NCBI RefSeq assembly: GCF_900111965.1 | Contig: NZ_FOJT01000001.1 | Location: forward strand, 124,001 to 188,000 | Origin: Flavobacterium swingsii | Lineage (GTDB): Bacteria > Bacteroidota > Bacteroidia > Flavobacteriales > Flavobacteriaceae | DNA length: 64,000 nt | Direction of reading: 5' to 3' | Part shown: in pieces, positions 1 to 9,807 of the stretch | Numbering within the stretch: position 1 is the first letter of the stretch | Layout: each line of letters opens with the position of its first letter | Position numbers and translations under genes: made by a program | Notes under the pieces: generated by a model | The model's database searches: none | What the model was told of the DNA's origin: nothing | What the model saw: the letters and a program-made list of their open reading frames with translations, nothing else

Positions 1-444
1 ATTCTAGACGAACCTACTAATGGTTTAGATCCGCAAGGAATACATCAAATTCGTGATATTATTAGACAAATTGCTTCGCAAGGAACGACCATTTTATTGG
101 CTTCGCATTTGCTTGATGAAGTCGAAAAAGTATGTACTCACGTTTTGGTTTTACGAAAAGGCGAAATGCTATATTCCGGAACGGTAGACGGTATGACCAG
201 CAACGAAGGTTTTTTTGAATTGAAATCTGAAAATCATCAAACTTTAAAATCCGTTTTAGCAAATCATCTAGCTGTCGAAAAAATAGTTGAAGAAGAAGGA
301 AAAGTCTTGGTTTACTTGAAAGAAAATCTAGAACCTGCAGATTTAAACAAATATTTGTTTGACAATAATATTAGTTTAGAACATCTTGTGAAACGAAAAG
401 TTAGTTTAGAAGAGCAGTTTTTAGAATTAACAGCTAACCAATAA
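1..444 (+). CDS. ABC transporter ATP-binding protein (C-terminal part, cut by window start)
   Basis: The reading frame is open from the first base, so the gene begins outside the window. It opens directly on the Walker B segment ILDEPTNGLDP and continues to the switch histidine in LLASHLLDEVEKV, which identifies an ABC ATPase. The following roughly 100 residues are the C-terminal extension usual in drug or bacitracin-type exporters. Walker A and the signature motif are missing only because of the window edge. The permease gene follows after 24 bp, so the two should form one exporter, with this subunit driving it from the cytoplasm. Substrate unknown. An internal ATG at 97 is not the start. 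Confidence 0.93.
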   Translation: MLDEPTNGLDPQGIHQIRDIIRQIASQGTTILLASHLLDEVEKVCTHVLVLRKGEMLYSGTVDGMTSNEGFFELKSENHQTLKSVLANHLAVEKIVEEEGKVLVYLKENLEPADLNKYLFDNNISLEHLVKRKVSLEEQFLELTANQ

Positions 445-468
445 CAATTTCAAAAATCAATAGCAAAA

Positions 469-1281
469 ATGAGAAGATTATTATCTATAGAATTACAAAA
501 AATCTGGAAAAACAAAGCAAGCCGCACCTTGACAATTACATATTTTGTTTTGCTTTCTTTTATTGCATTAATAGCATCTATCAAATTTGATATTGGACCA
601 ATACATTTTAGAATAGCCGATGAAGGGATTTTTAATTTTCCGTACATCTGGCATTTTAATACTTGGATAGCAAGTTGGCTTAAATTATTTCTTGCTATTA
701 TTATTGTCTCCATGATGGCAAATGAATACAGTTACGGGACTTTAAAACAAAATCTTATTGACGGAATGAATAAAAAAGAATTTATTTTATCTAAATTTCT
801 TACTGTTATGCTATTTGCTACAATATCAACAGTTTTTATTTTTATATTAAGCTTAATTCTAGGATATAGTTTCTCATCATATAATGAATTTTCAATTGTT
901 TTTTCTGATTTAGAATATCTATTAGCTTATTTCATAAAGTTAATTGGATTCTTTTCTTTCTGCTTGTTTGTTGGTATTTTAGTAAAACGTTCCGCATTTG
1001 CACTTGGTTTTTTATTGGTTTGGTGGATATTTGAAATTATATTAATCTATTTGATAGGAATTCCTGAAACACTAGCAAAATTACTTCCATTAGAAGCCAT
1101 GTCCAATTTAATAGTAGAACCAATAACGCGATTATCTGTTGTAAAAACCATTGGTACACAAATTGGAGTAAATGATATTAAGGATTATAGTGTTCATTTT
1201 TCTACAATTACCATTGTTTTAGTTTGGACTGTTATATTTATGTTAATGTCTTATAAAATTCTTAAAAAACGAGATTTGTAG
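469..1281 (+). CDS. ABC transporter permease (ABC-2 type)
   Basis: A 270-residue protein with about six hydrophobic segments (around residues 18-38, 65-85, 105-130, 150-172, 175-195 and 245-262) separated by short polar loops. The cytoplasmic N-terminus and the motif NEYSYGTLKQNLIDG after the second segment are typical of ABC-2 permeases. It lies 24 bp after the ATPase gene and is its membrane partner. No substrate clue is visible. The stop codon overlaps the promoter-like element of the next gene, so the exporter operon probably ends here. GldF/GldG-type gliding permeases were considered, but nothing specific to them is seen. Confidence 0.85.
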   Translation: MRRLLSIELQKIWKNKASRTLTITYFVLLSFIALIASIKFDIGPIHFRIADEGIFNFPYIWHFNTWIASWLKLFLAIIIVSMMANEYSYGTLKQNLIDGMNKKEFILSKFLTVMLFATISTVFIFILSLILGYSFSSYNEFSIVFSDLEYLLAYFIKLIGFFSFCLFVGILVKRSAFALGFLLVWWIFEIILIYLIGIPETLAKLLPLEAMSNLIVEPITRLSVVKTIGTQIGVNDIKDYSVHFSTITIVLVWTVIFMLMSYKILKKRDL

Positions 1282-1289
1282 TATCTTTG
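1282..1289 (+). promoter_or_regulatory. Bacteroidota -7 promoter element (TATCTTTG)
   Basis: TATCTTTG matches the Bacteroidota consensus TAnnTTTG exactly. It begins one base after the permease stop codon and ends six bases before the ATG at 1296. No clear -33 TTG is seen at the usual spacing. Confidence 0.5.
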
Positions 1290-1295
1290 CGGTCT

Positions 1296-3563
1296 ATGAA
1301 ATTAAGACTCCAAATCCTTGTTTTTAGTGCTACCTTATTCTTTTCAGGAAGCATGTTTGCACAGTATATTCAGGTTACAGATAATGTTACTGCGCAAGAT
1401 TTAGTACAAAATACACTAATAAATAGTTCTTGTGCCCTTGTGTCAAATTTTTCGGCGACAGGCGGAAGTTTTACTGGACAACAAAGTTATGGCTCTTTTG
1501 TGGCTGGAACGAGTGGTTTCCCTTTTGCTAAAGGAGTAGTTCTTAGTACAAGTAGAGCAGTTTCAACTGAAGGACCAAACGATAATTTGTTAAGCGAAAA
1601 TGCTAATGATTGGTTTGGCGATACTGATTTAGAACAAGCTTTAAGCATTTCAAACACATCAAACGCAACCATATTAGAATTTGATTTCATCCCACTTGCA
1701 AGCAAAATTAGTTTCGATTATTTGTTTGCTTCCGAAGAATATCATGATACTGCACCTTGCAGATATTCCGACGGATTTGGCTTTTTGCTTAAAGTTGTCG
1801 GAAGCTCAGCTCCTTACCAAAATTTAGCTTTAGTCCCCAACACAAATACACCTGTAAAAGTAACTTCAGTTCACCCTGATATTCCTGGCGCTTGTTCAGC
1901 TATAAATGAAACCTATTTTGATAGTTATAATGGTATAAATGCTCCAATAAATTTTAACGGACAAACTGTTGTTATGACAGCAAAAGCAACCGTTATTCCT
2001 GGCACAAAATATCATATAAAATTAGTTATTGCCGACGAAACAAATCCACAATATGATTCTGCTATTTTTCTTGGCGGAGGAACTTTTCAGGTAGGAACAG
2101 ATCTTGGCGAAAACAAACTTATTGCTACTAAAAACCCTCTTTGTCAAGGCCAAATATACGTGTTAGATGCTACCGAATCTGGTACAAATACCTACAAATG
2201 GTTTAAAAACGGAACTGAAATTTTTGGAGAAACAAACCCAACATACCAAGTTTCAACCGCTGGTATTTACAGTGTAGAAGTTAGCCTTGGCGGAACATCA
2301 TGCCTTGCAAAAGGAGAAGTAACTATCGAGTATAGTCCGTTACCTGCACTTAGCAATCAAACATTAGTACAATGTGACGACAATAATGATGGAAGCACCA
2401 TTTTTAACCTTACCAAGTTGGATAATTTGATCAAAAATCCAAATGACACTACATTAAGCGCCGTAACTTATTACGAAACTATTGGAGGTACAGCTATTGC
2501 GAATCCCTCAAGCCACACTAGTATTCCCAAAATCATTTTTGCCGAAGTTTCTAATTCTAATAATTGTAAAAGCGTTGCGCAAGTGACATTACAAATTAAC
2601 AATACAGTATATTTGCCTTATTCACTTGAAAAATGTGATGAAGTAGGAGACAAAGACGGAATAACTATTTTTAATCTAAATACTGAAATCACTCCTAATA
2701 TTGCTCCAGGATTAGTAGTAGAATATTATGCTACCAGAACCAATGCTATAACCCAAAACAGTCCGTTACTAAATAATTATCCGAATATAATTCCTAACAA
2801 TGAAACCATTTTTGCCCGAATTGTTAATGGTCCTGATTGTAACGGAATTATTGAAGTTAATTTAAAAGTTAATTTTTTAAAACCAGATAATTTTGAAGAC
2901 AAAACTATTGGTTTGTGTCCAGGATCATCTGTTTTTTTAAGTGTTGATCCAATTTTTTTAAATTACGCATGGAATAATGGTGATGCTGATTTTGAAACTG
3001 AACTATTTACTGCTGGAAATTATTCAGTAGAAGTTACAGATGCAAATGGATGTAAAGCCACTAAAAAATTTATTGTAAACCCTTCGGCACCAGCCACAAA
3101 TATTGATGCTGTAGTAGATGAATTTTCAGATAATAATTCTATATTAATTACTTATACTGATAATGGTGGCGATTATGAGTTTTCGATAGATGGTCAAGTG
3201 TATCAAGACAGCCCGCAGTTTCATAATGTATTGGCTGGCGAATACATTATTTCGGTTAGAGATAAAAATGGCTGTTTGCCAACACCGTCTAAAATATTTT
3301 TTGTGTTAGATTATCCTAAATTTTTTACTCCAAATGGCGACGGAATAAATGACACTTGGGTGATAAAAAACATTAAAACCAAGCCAAATTCTACCATAAA
3401 CATATATGATAGATTTGGAAAATTACTAAAACAAATAGACTCAAATTCTGCTGGTTGGAACGGAACTTATAACGGAGAAAAATTACCCGCCGCCGATTAT
3501 TGGTTCGTTTTAACACTTTTTAATAACAAAACCATAAAAAGTCACTTCGCACTTAAGAGATAA
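1296..3563 (+). CDS. T9SS type B secreted protein with choice-of-anchor L domain
   Basis: A 755-residue exported protein. Residues 1-22 are a signal peptide ending FAQ. Residues about 25-270 resemble the choice-of-anchor L domain (ATILEFDF, FLFASEEY-like block, DGFGFLL, AIFLGGGTF). Two Cys-Asp modules follow (VQCDDNNDG near 357, EKCDEVGDKDG near 443), then a Gly/Asn-rich region. Residues about 673-755 are a CHU_C/type B sorting domain (FFTPNGDGINDTW, INIYDRFGKLL, GWNGTYNG, LPAADYWF). Family knowledge predicts export by the type IX system and attachment at or release from the surface. The ATG at 1296 is chosen over a TTG at 1287 because the signal peptide starts there. It is probably an adhesin; the ligand is unknown. 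Confidence 0.88.
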   Translation: MKLRLQILVFSATLFFSGSMFAQYIQVTDNVTAQDLVQNTLINSSCALVSNFSATGGSFTGQQSYGSFVAGTSGFPFAKGVVLSTSRAVSTEGPNDNLLSENANDWFGDTDLEQALSISNTSNATILEFDFIPLASKISFDYLFASEEYHDTAPCRYSDGFGFLLKVVGSSAPYQNLALVPNTNTPVKVTSVHPDIPGACSAINETYFDSYNGINAPINFNGQTVVMTAKATVIPGTKYHIKLVIADETNPQYDSAIFLGGGTFQVGTDLGENKLIATKNPLCQGQIYVLDATESGTNTYKWFKNGTEIFGETNPTYQVSTAGIYSVEVSLGGTSCLAKGEVTIEYSPLPALSNQTLVQCDDNNDGSTIFNLTKLDNLIKNPNDTTLSAVTYYETIGGTAIANPSSHTSIPKIIFAEVSNSNNCKSVAQVTLQINNTVYLPYSLEKCDEVGDKDGITIFNLNTEITPNIAPGLVVEYYATRTNAITQNSPLLNNYPNIIPNNETIFARIVNGPDCNGIIEVNLKVNFLKPDNFEDKTIGLCPGSSVFLSVDPIFLNYAWNNGDADFETELFTAGNYSVEVTDANGCKATKKFIVNPSAPATNIDAVVDEFSDNNSILITYTDNGGDYEFSIDGQVYQDSPQFHNVLAGEYIISVRDKNGCLPTPSKIFFVLDYPKFFTPNGDGINDTWVIKNIKTKPNSTINIYDRFGKLLKQIDSNSAGWNGTYNGEKLPAADYWFVLTLFNNKTIKSHFALKR

Positions 3564-3568
3564 TTAAC

Positions 3569-3576
3569 TACTTTTG
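3569..3576 (+). promoter_or_regulatory. Bacteroidota -7 promoter element (TACTTTTG)
   Basis: TACTTTTG matches TAnnTTTG, 22 bp before the ATG at 3598. A TTCG at 3546-3549, 19 bp upstream, could act as a weak -33. The second giant protein may therefore have its own promoter. Confidence 0.45.
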
Positions 3577-3597
3577 GGGAATTTCTGTAAAATCCCT

Positions 3598-6500
3598 ATG
3601 AAAGCAAAATTTTTATTATTAGCATTATTTTTAAGTTTTAATGGTTTTTCTCAATTTAGTAAAACACATTATATTCCGCCATTATCAAATACTCAAGCAT
3701 ACGAAACATTAGACCAATATTTATATATTTCTTGTCCGAGTATAACCGATATAACTTATAGAATCACTGCTATTGGTGGTGCAACAACTACAGGAACTGT
3801 TCGTAGAGATAATCCACAAACGATTCTTATAGGAAATGGAGATGATACTCAAATTCTTGCTAACGATGTAAAAGTAAACACTGTACTAAACAACAAGGGT
3901 TATATTGTTGAAGCCCAAGATTTAGTTTATGTAACTGTAAGACTTACTGCTGCTGGAGGTAACCATGCCGGAGGTTTAGTTTCTAAAGGGCTGGCTGCAT
4001 TGGGAACACAATTCAGAATTGGAGCTTTTACAAATACAGGAGTAGCTACCGATGCCAGACATTATACTTTTGCCTCTATATTAGCAACCGAAAACAATAC
4101 CGTTGTTTCTTTCAGCGACTTAAAACCCGGAGTATCTTTAATAAACAATGCTGGAGCCGGAAATACTCCTGCAAGTATCACACTAAATAGTGGAGAAAGT
4201 TTTATTATGGCAGTTGAAGGTCCAGATCCAGAAAATGCAGATGGACTTATTGGTGCTCTTATCTCATCTACAAAACCTGTAGCTGTAAACTGTGGTTCTT
4301 TTGGAGGTACAAATGGAGATGCAGGTAATAGTTCTGATATTGGTTTTGATCAAATTGTATCGGCTGAAAGATTAAAATCTGGCGGGTTGCCCGGTGCAGA
4401 ATATTCTGACTATATTTTTATTCGAGGAAACGGAGGAGATTTAGTTGAAAAACCTCTAATTGTTTGTCATGAAAACAATACACAGATATTTTTAAACGGC
4501 AGTGCAACGCCTGCTTATACAAAAAATGCAGGCGAGTATGTTGCCTTATCTGGAACCGATTTTAATGCTGCAGGAAATTTATTTGTACACACTTCAAAAC
4601 CTGCCTTTGCTTATCAAGGAATTGGCGGAACTGGAAGTCAAGCAAATCAAAACATGCACTTTTTACCACCTTTAACTTGTGAAACACCAAAAGTTATCAA
4701 CAATATTCCATTTATAGACCAAGTAGGTAATAACAATAATTTTTCGGGAACAGTGTGTATTGTTACTGAAACTGCCGCAACATTAACCTTTATAATAAAC
4801 GGAACTTCTTATTCATTAGCGACATTACCTGGTGCAGGAATAACTGTAAATGGCCCGTTTGCTGTGACTGGAAATACTGCTTACGAAACGTATACTTTTG
4901 AAGGTTTTTCAGGAAATGTTTCTGTTTTTTCATCAAAATCAATATATCTTTCTTACTTCGGAACTAGTGGAGCAGCAACCTACGGCGGTTTTTATTCAGG
5001 ATTTACTTTCAAACCAGAAGTAACACAACAAATTCTGGTAGCTGGTCAGTTAAACTGTATTCCAAATGCAAATTTAACCGTAAGTAGTATTACAGCATTC
5101 GATGTTTTTCAATGGTATTTTAATGATGTTGCTATTCCTAGTGCAACTACAAATCAATATTTACCAACACAACCTGGTTATTATAATGTACAAGCATCAA
5201 TATCTACATGTCCGTCTCCTCCATTAATTTCCGACAAAACTCCTGTTAGTTCTTGTCCTACAAATGGCGATAATGATTTAGCTAATGACAATATTGATAT
5301 TGATTTAGATAATGATGGAATCACGAATTGTACCGAATCATTTGGAAATCAAATTATAAATACATTAGTTCCAAGTGGTACAATTCCGCAAAGTACAATT
5401 ACTTATGCTGGAACAGTAACCAATACAATTCCCGCAGCTCCCACTCCATTTTTAGGAAATGTCGATGGTAGTTTTATTACAGAGGTTTTAGCTGGGAAAA
5501 CAAATAATGTAATATACAATCTAGCTTTTTCGCAACCTACAAATATTAAATTAGAATATCCAACCACAGCAAATGCATCAGATTTATTAAATGCAAATGC
5601 TGAATATGTTGTAAATTCTGATACAAATAAAACGGTGACGGTTTTAAATCCAACAAATCAGTTATTAATTGACACCAATTATGACGGAATTTACGAAAGT
5701 GGCGTAACACAATATTCTTCTTTCGAAATTAGATTTAGATTAAACGGAACAATACCTCTAGCGGCGGGAACGGGAACTTTTAGTCTCCAATCTTTTCAGA
5801 CAAGTAACTTCAAAATTACTCACAAAAACCTTACGGATTCTGCTGGAAACAAATCGACATTCAAACTAGTTGCAACTTGTGTATATAAAGATACTGATAG
5901 TGATGGAACTCCAGATCAATTAGATACTGATAGTGATAATGATGGTATTTTAGACAACTTAGAAGCTCAAGTAAATGCTTCAGTAGCGATATCAAATACC
6001 GATACAAATGGTAACGGACTTGATAATGCTTTCGAAACTGGATTTACTCCTATAGATACTGATTTAGATGGTGTTTTAGATTATTTAGATTTAGATTCAG
6101 ATAATGACGGTATTAGAGATTCCGATGAGCTAATCGCTGATACTGATGCCGACGGAATAAAAAATTATCGTGAACTAGATTCAGACAATGACTTGTGTAA
6201 CGATGTTATAGAAGCTGGTTTTTCAGGAACTCCAGATGCTAATGGCGACGGATTATTAGGAGCAATTGCGCCACCAACCGTAAACTCAAATGGTCAAGTA
6301 ACAAGCGGAGTTGGATACACAACACCTACAACAAATTACATAACCTATGCCCCCATTCTAATTACAACACAACCAAGCATTACTCCTACTTGTAACCTAC
6401 AAAATGTGACAATCACACTTGCAGATAATGGCGGAAACACTTACCAGTGGCAAGTTTCTACTAATGGTGTAACTTGGACTAATGTAGCCAACGCAGTGCC

Positions 6501-8709
6501 ATATTCTGGAGCAACAACAAACACACTGACTATTACATCAGTTCCCACTACTCTAAATAATTATAAATACAGAGTGCAACTAAACAAAGTAGGAAATTCC
6601 TGTGGATTACTTTCGGCAGATGCGACACTTACCGTTTATCCTTTGCCAGTTGTAAATGATGTAACCATGATTGAATGTGATACTGATTTAGATTTACTAA
6701 CTACTTTTAATTTAGAGTTACAAAATCCTTCAATTTTAAGTCCTACTACAATTACCTCAGAGATTTTTACATATTACACTTCCCCAGCGAGTGCGAGTGC
6801 AGGTGGAACTGCGGGATTAATAACAAATTATTCCGCCTTTAATAATACATCATCTCCTATGAATGTTTGGGCAAGAGTAACCAATTCAAAAGGTTGTTTT
6901 AGTGTAGCCAAGATAACATTGATTGCCTCTGCTTCAAACATACCACAAACCTATACCTATATTGTTCCTCCTGTTTGCGATGATACTTTAGCCATAGATG
7001 GAACAGTTTCAGGAAATATCGAAACAAACAAAAGAGATGGTATAACTGCTTTTGATTTTAGTGCTGCAGAAAATGCGCCTCTTATTGGAATTAGAGCGCA
7101 ATTACCTGCTGGAACTTATGACATAAAATATTATAGAAGCCAAGCTGATGGACTTGCTCAAATTGACACAAATGGCAATTCGCTAGCTATATTACCCTCA
7201 GAATATAGTAACTTCAGAAATGATATTGCAAATACCCAAGACATTTGGGTAAGAGTTATAAATACTCTCGGAGCTTGTAGTGGTTTTGGTCCATTTATAA
7301 AACTTTCTGTAGAGAAATTACCATTTGCCAATCTAGTTCCAGAATTTAGACAATGTGACACTGATGCTGATAAATTAGATGGAATATTTACTTTCATCAA
7401 TACCGCTTCGTTAGAAACTACATTATTAGGAAATAATCAAACATTCCCCGTAACTGTAACTTATTTTGACAATGCAACTAATACACCATTAAGAGATTCT
7501 AATGGCATTTTAATTACGAGTCCGTTTCCAAGTGCTTTTGCAACAACATCAAAAACAATAAAAGCAGTAGTAACAAATAACACAACTCAGAAATGTTACG
7601 ACGAAAGACTTATTGTATTTACAGTCGATAAGCTACCAACAGCAACACTTCCAACTACAGATATTAGAACGGTATGTGATGACGAAGTTAGTCCTACACC
7701 ACAAGATGGAATTTTCAATTTTATAACTCCAAATCTAGAAAACGAGATAAAAGGTTCGCAAACAAATGTTGTAATTACCTATTTTAATAGTCTGGGAAAT
7801 CCTTTGTTAGATATTTTAGGAAACCCAATTGTAAGTCCGTTTCCTAGTACATTCAAAACAACATCGAGAACGATTAAAGCAGTTGTAACAAGCACAATTG
7901 CAGGAACCTCTTGTCCTGCAGCAACAATTGATATTGAATTTAAAGTCAATAAAATTCCAAATATCAATTTAGTTGACACTGGAGTTATTTGTGCCAATTT
8001 ATCTACATTATATATTACTTTAGATGCTGGTATCAATGACGGAACCTCTCCTGCAAATTATACTTACGAATGGTTTAAAGACAACGTAAAAATTATTGGA
8101 GAATCTCATTATACACTAACTGATAATGATCCTAGAGGAATAAACCAAGCAGGAATTTATACTGTTGTTGTAAGAACTATACCAGAAGGTTGCCCAAGTA
8201 CAAGAACCATAACAGTTGTAGCTTCAAACAGTGCTACACTTTTATCTCCAACAATTATCGATTTAGCAGATAACAATACTGTTACTGTAAATGTTACTGG
8301 TTCTGGCGATTATGTTTATAGTATTGATGAAGAATTTGGACCATTCCAAGACAGTAATGTTTTTACTAATGTTTCGGCTGGAATACATACAATTTATGTT
8401 AAAGACCTAAATGGTTGTGGTACTGTTCCGCAAGAAATAAATGTATTAGGAGTTCCTAAATATTTTACACCAAACGGTGACGGAATTCACGATTATTGGA
8501 ATGTAGGTGGTGTAACTGCAACATTTAATGCAAAAACAATAGTTTATATTTTCGATCGTTTCGGAAAACTAATCAAACAAATTTCTCCTTTAGACAAAGG
8601 TTGGGACGGAACATATAACGGAACGGCATTACCTGCAACCGATTATTGGTATACTGTTGAGTTTGAAAACGGGAAAAATGTAAAAGGTAATTTTGCTTTG
8701 AAACGATAA
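3598..8709 (+). CDS. Giant T9SS type B surface protein (IgGFc-binding-like, TSP3 and Cys-Asp modules)
   Basis: A 1703-residue exported protein. Signal peptide 1-20 (FLLLALFLSFNGFSQ). Residues about 30-480 resemble the IgGFc-binding N-terminal domain (PVAVNCGSFGG, SAERLKSGG, DYIFIRGNGGD). Acidic thrombospondin type 3-like calcium repeats occur near 565 and at about 760-890 (DTDSDNDGILD, DLDSDNDGIRDSDE). An Ig-like segment follows, then at least four Cys-Asp modules near residues 1023, 1125, 1251 and 1358. The C-terminal 85 residues are a type B sorting domain (YFTPNGDGIHDYW, YIFDRFGKLIKQI). It is paralogous in its modules and C-terminus to the preceding gene and likely a calcium-stiffened adhesin. 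Start ATG 3598 fits the signal peptide; an upstream TTG at 3574 is rejected. Confidence 0.88.
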   Translation: MKAKFLLLALFLSFNGFSQFSKTHYIPPLSNTQAYETLDQYLYISCPSITDITYRITAIGGATTTGTVRRDNPQTILIGNGDDTQILANDVKVNTVLNNKGYIVEAQDLVYVTVRLTAAGGNHAGGLVSKGLAALGTQFRIGAFTNTGVATDARHYTFASILATENNTVVSFSDLKPGVSLINNAGAGNTPASITLNSGESFIMAVEGPDPENADGLIGALISSTKPVAVNCGSFGGTNGDAGNSSDIGFDQIVSAERLKSGGLPGAEYSDYIFIRGNGGDLVEKPLIVCHENNTQIFLNGSATPAYTKNAGEYVALSGTDFNAAGNLFVHTSKPAFAYQGIGGTGSQANQNMHFLPPLTCETPKVINNIPFIDQVGNNNNFSGTVCIVTETAATLTFIINGTSYSLATLPGAGITVNGPFAVTGNTAYETYTFEGFSGNVSVFSSKSIYLSYFGTSGAATYGGFYSGFTFKPEVTQQILVAGQLNCIPNANLTVSSITAFDVFQWYFNDVAIPSATTNQYLPTQPGYYNVQASISTCPSPPLISDKTPVSSCPTNGDNDLANDNIDIDLDNDGITNCTESFGNQIINTLVPSGTIPQSTITYAGTVTNTIPAAPTPFLGNVDGSFITEVLAGKTNNVIYNLAFSQPTNIKLEYPTTANASDLLNANAEYVVNSDTNKTVTVLNPTNQLLIDTNYDGIYESGVTQYSSFEIRFRLNGTIPLAAGTGTFSLQSFQTSNFKITHKNLTDSAGNKSTFKLVATCVYKDTDSDGTPDQLDTDSDNDGILDNLEAQVNASVAISNTDTNGNGLDNAFETGFTPIDTDLDGVLDYLDLDSDNDGIRDSDELIADTDADGIKNYRELDSDNDLCNDVIEAGFSGTPDANGDGLLGAIAPPTVNSNGQVTSGVGYTTPTTNYITYAPILITTQPSITPTCNLQNVTITLADNGGNTYQWQVSTNGVTWTNVANAVPYSGATTNTLTITSVPTTLNNYKYRVQLNKVGNSCGLLSADATLTVYPLPVVNDVTMIECDTDLDLLTTFNLELQNPSILSPTTITSEIFTYYTSPASASAGGTAGLITNYSAFNNTSSPMNVWARVTNSKGCFSVAKITLIASASNIPQTYTYIVPPVCDDTLAIDGTVSGNIETNKRDGITAFDFSAAENAPLIGIRAQLPAGTYDIKYYRSQADGLAQIDTNGNSLAILPSEYSNFRNDIANTQDIWVRVINTLGACSGFGPFIKLSVEKLPFANLVPEFRQCDTDADKLDGIFTFINTASLETTLLGNNQTFPVTVTYFDNATNTPLRDSNGILITSPFPSAFATTSKTIKAVVTNNTTQKCYDERLIVFTVDKLPTATLPTTDIRTVCDDEVSPTPQDGIFNFITPNLENEIKGSQTNVVITYFNSLGNPLLDILGNPIVSPFPSTFKTTSRTIKAVVTSTIAGTSCPAATIDIEFKVNKIPNINLVDTGVICANLSTLYITLDAGINDGTSPANYTYEWFKDNVKIIGESHYTLTDNDPRGINQAGIYTVVVRTIPEGCPSTRTITVVASNSATLLSPTIIDLADNNTVTVNVTGSGDYVYSIDEEFGPFQDSNVFTNVSAGIHTIYVKDLNGCGTVPQEINVLGVPKYFTPNGDGIHDYWNVGGVTATFNAKTIVYIFDRFGKLIKQISPLDKGWDGTYNGTALPATDYWYTVEFENGKNVKGNFALKR

Positions 8710-8740
8710 TAATTTCAATTTACATCTAGAATAAAAATAA

Positions 8741-8773
8741 AAAAAGGCTCACAATATTGTGAGCCTTTTTTTA
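8741..8773. terminator. Bidirectional terminator
   Basis: A perfect palindrome GGCTCACAAT/ATTGTGAGCC (8746-8765) is flanked by A-tracts on the left and T-tracts on the right. It lies between the convergent adhesin gene and gldD and can terminate both. Confidence 0.88.
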
Positions 8774-9334
8774 TTTCCATTTTAAGCTTTCCATCAAAAT
8801 TCGTAAATCATTTTTTATATAATCCGCTGCTGGTAATATGGAATCATAATTGGGTTTTGCATAAAAATAAACGGATCCTACAAGAAAATGTTTGGTGCTA
8901 TCGGTTAAATAAAATTGCGATTGAGAAGCTGCATTTCCGCCCACTTCATAAAACATTCCGTATGCTTTTCTTTCTTTGTTGGCATAAGGTTGCTCGCTAA
9001 TTCCGTCAGCTTTTATAACGTGTTCATAAGTTAATTTTTGAGCGTCTCTTAACAGTTCTTTTAGATTGTTATTTACTGGTTTGTAATTTAAATAAACTGT
9101 TGCTTTTAGTTTAGGATAATCAATATCAAAATTGCAATTTCCTTTATCTACAACCTTTCCTAACGTATTGTATTGAAAAGTATAACCACATGTTTTATCG
9201 AAATTCGAATAATTGGGTTTCGGATAATCTAAACTCAAATAAGCTTTCGGTTTTGGTAAAACATCGTCTTTACAACCAATAATAGAAGTAGTAACTGCAA
9301 TAAAAGAAAGAAAAGTAAAATATTTATTAAGCAT
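8771..9334 (-). CDS. gldD: Gliding motility lipoprotein GldD
   Basis: A 187-residue lipoprotein. The signal sequence ends in a lipobox before Cys (SIIGCKDD). The next residues (LPKPKAYLSLDYPKPNY) match the start of the mature GldD family, and the neighbours are those of gldD in Flavobacterium (mutY, ssb). GldD is required for gliding and for function of the type IX secretion machinery. The start chosen is the ATG at 9334, ten bases after the ssb stop; an upstream in-frame extension would overlap ssb and spoil the signal peptide. The gldE gene that normally sits between ssb and gldD is not here. Confidence 0.82.
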   Translation of the reverse strand: MLNKYFTFLSFIAVTTSIIGCKDDVLPKPKAYLSLDYPKPNYSNFDKTCGYTFQYNTLGKVVDKGNCNFDIDYPKLKATVYLNYKPVNNNLKELLRDAQKLTYEHVIKADGISEQPYANKERKAYGMFYEVGGNAASQSQFYLTDSTKHFLVGSVYFYAKPNYDSILPAADYIKNDLRILMESLKWK

Positions 9335-9344
9335 TGTTTGGGTT

Positions 9345-9767
9345 TTAAAAAGGCAAATCATTTTCGATAGTCGAATCGAAACTTGTTGTTTTTGGCGCTT
9401 CAGATGATGTTTTTACATTTTCAGAATCTTTTTTAGTATTCAAAAATGTAAATTCAGTGACTTGTATTTCGGTTGTGTATTTTGTTGTTCCGTCTTCAGC
9501 TTGCCATTGGCGGGATTTTATTCTGCCTTCCACATATATTTTATCACCTTTAGATAAATATTTTTCACAAATTTCGGCAGCTTTATTGCGTACCACAACA
9601 TTATGCCACTCGGTCGAAGTTATTTTTTCGTTAGTCGATTTGTTAATATAAATCTCATTTGTTGCCAACGGAAATCTCCCGATGCAATTGCCTCCTTCAA
9701 AATAATGCATTTTCACATCTTCTCCGAGATGACCTATTAGCATAACTTTATTTAACGTTCCATTCAT
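9345..9767 (-). CDS. ssb: Single-stranded DNA-binding protein
   Basis: A 140-residue protein from the ATG at 9767 (MNGTLNKVMLIGHLGEDV). The OB-fold features are clear: NKVMLIGHLG, EWHNVVVRNKAAEICEKYL, KGDKIYVEGRIKSRQW and the TEIQVTEF strand. A short linker and the acidic tail DLPF, the docking tip for replication and repair proteins, close the protein. It acts on ssDNA in replication, recombination and repair. It lies 40 bp downstream of mutY and 10 bp upstream of gldD, all on the minus strand. An 8-residue longer start (9791) is possible but does not match the family N-terminus. Confidence 0.93.
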   Translation of the reverse strand: MNGTLNKVMLIGHLGEDVKMHYFEGGNCIGRFPLATNEIYINKSTNEKITSTEWHNVVVRNKAAEICEKYLSKGDKIYVEGRIKSRQWQAEDGTTKYTTEIQVTEFTFLNTKKDSENVKTSSEAPKTTSFDSTIENDLPF

Positions 9768-9807
9768 TGTAATTTCATTTGAGAATACCAAAGATAAGGC
9801 ATTTTAA

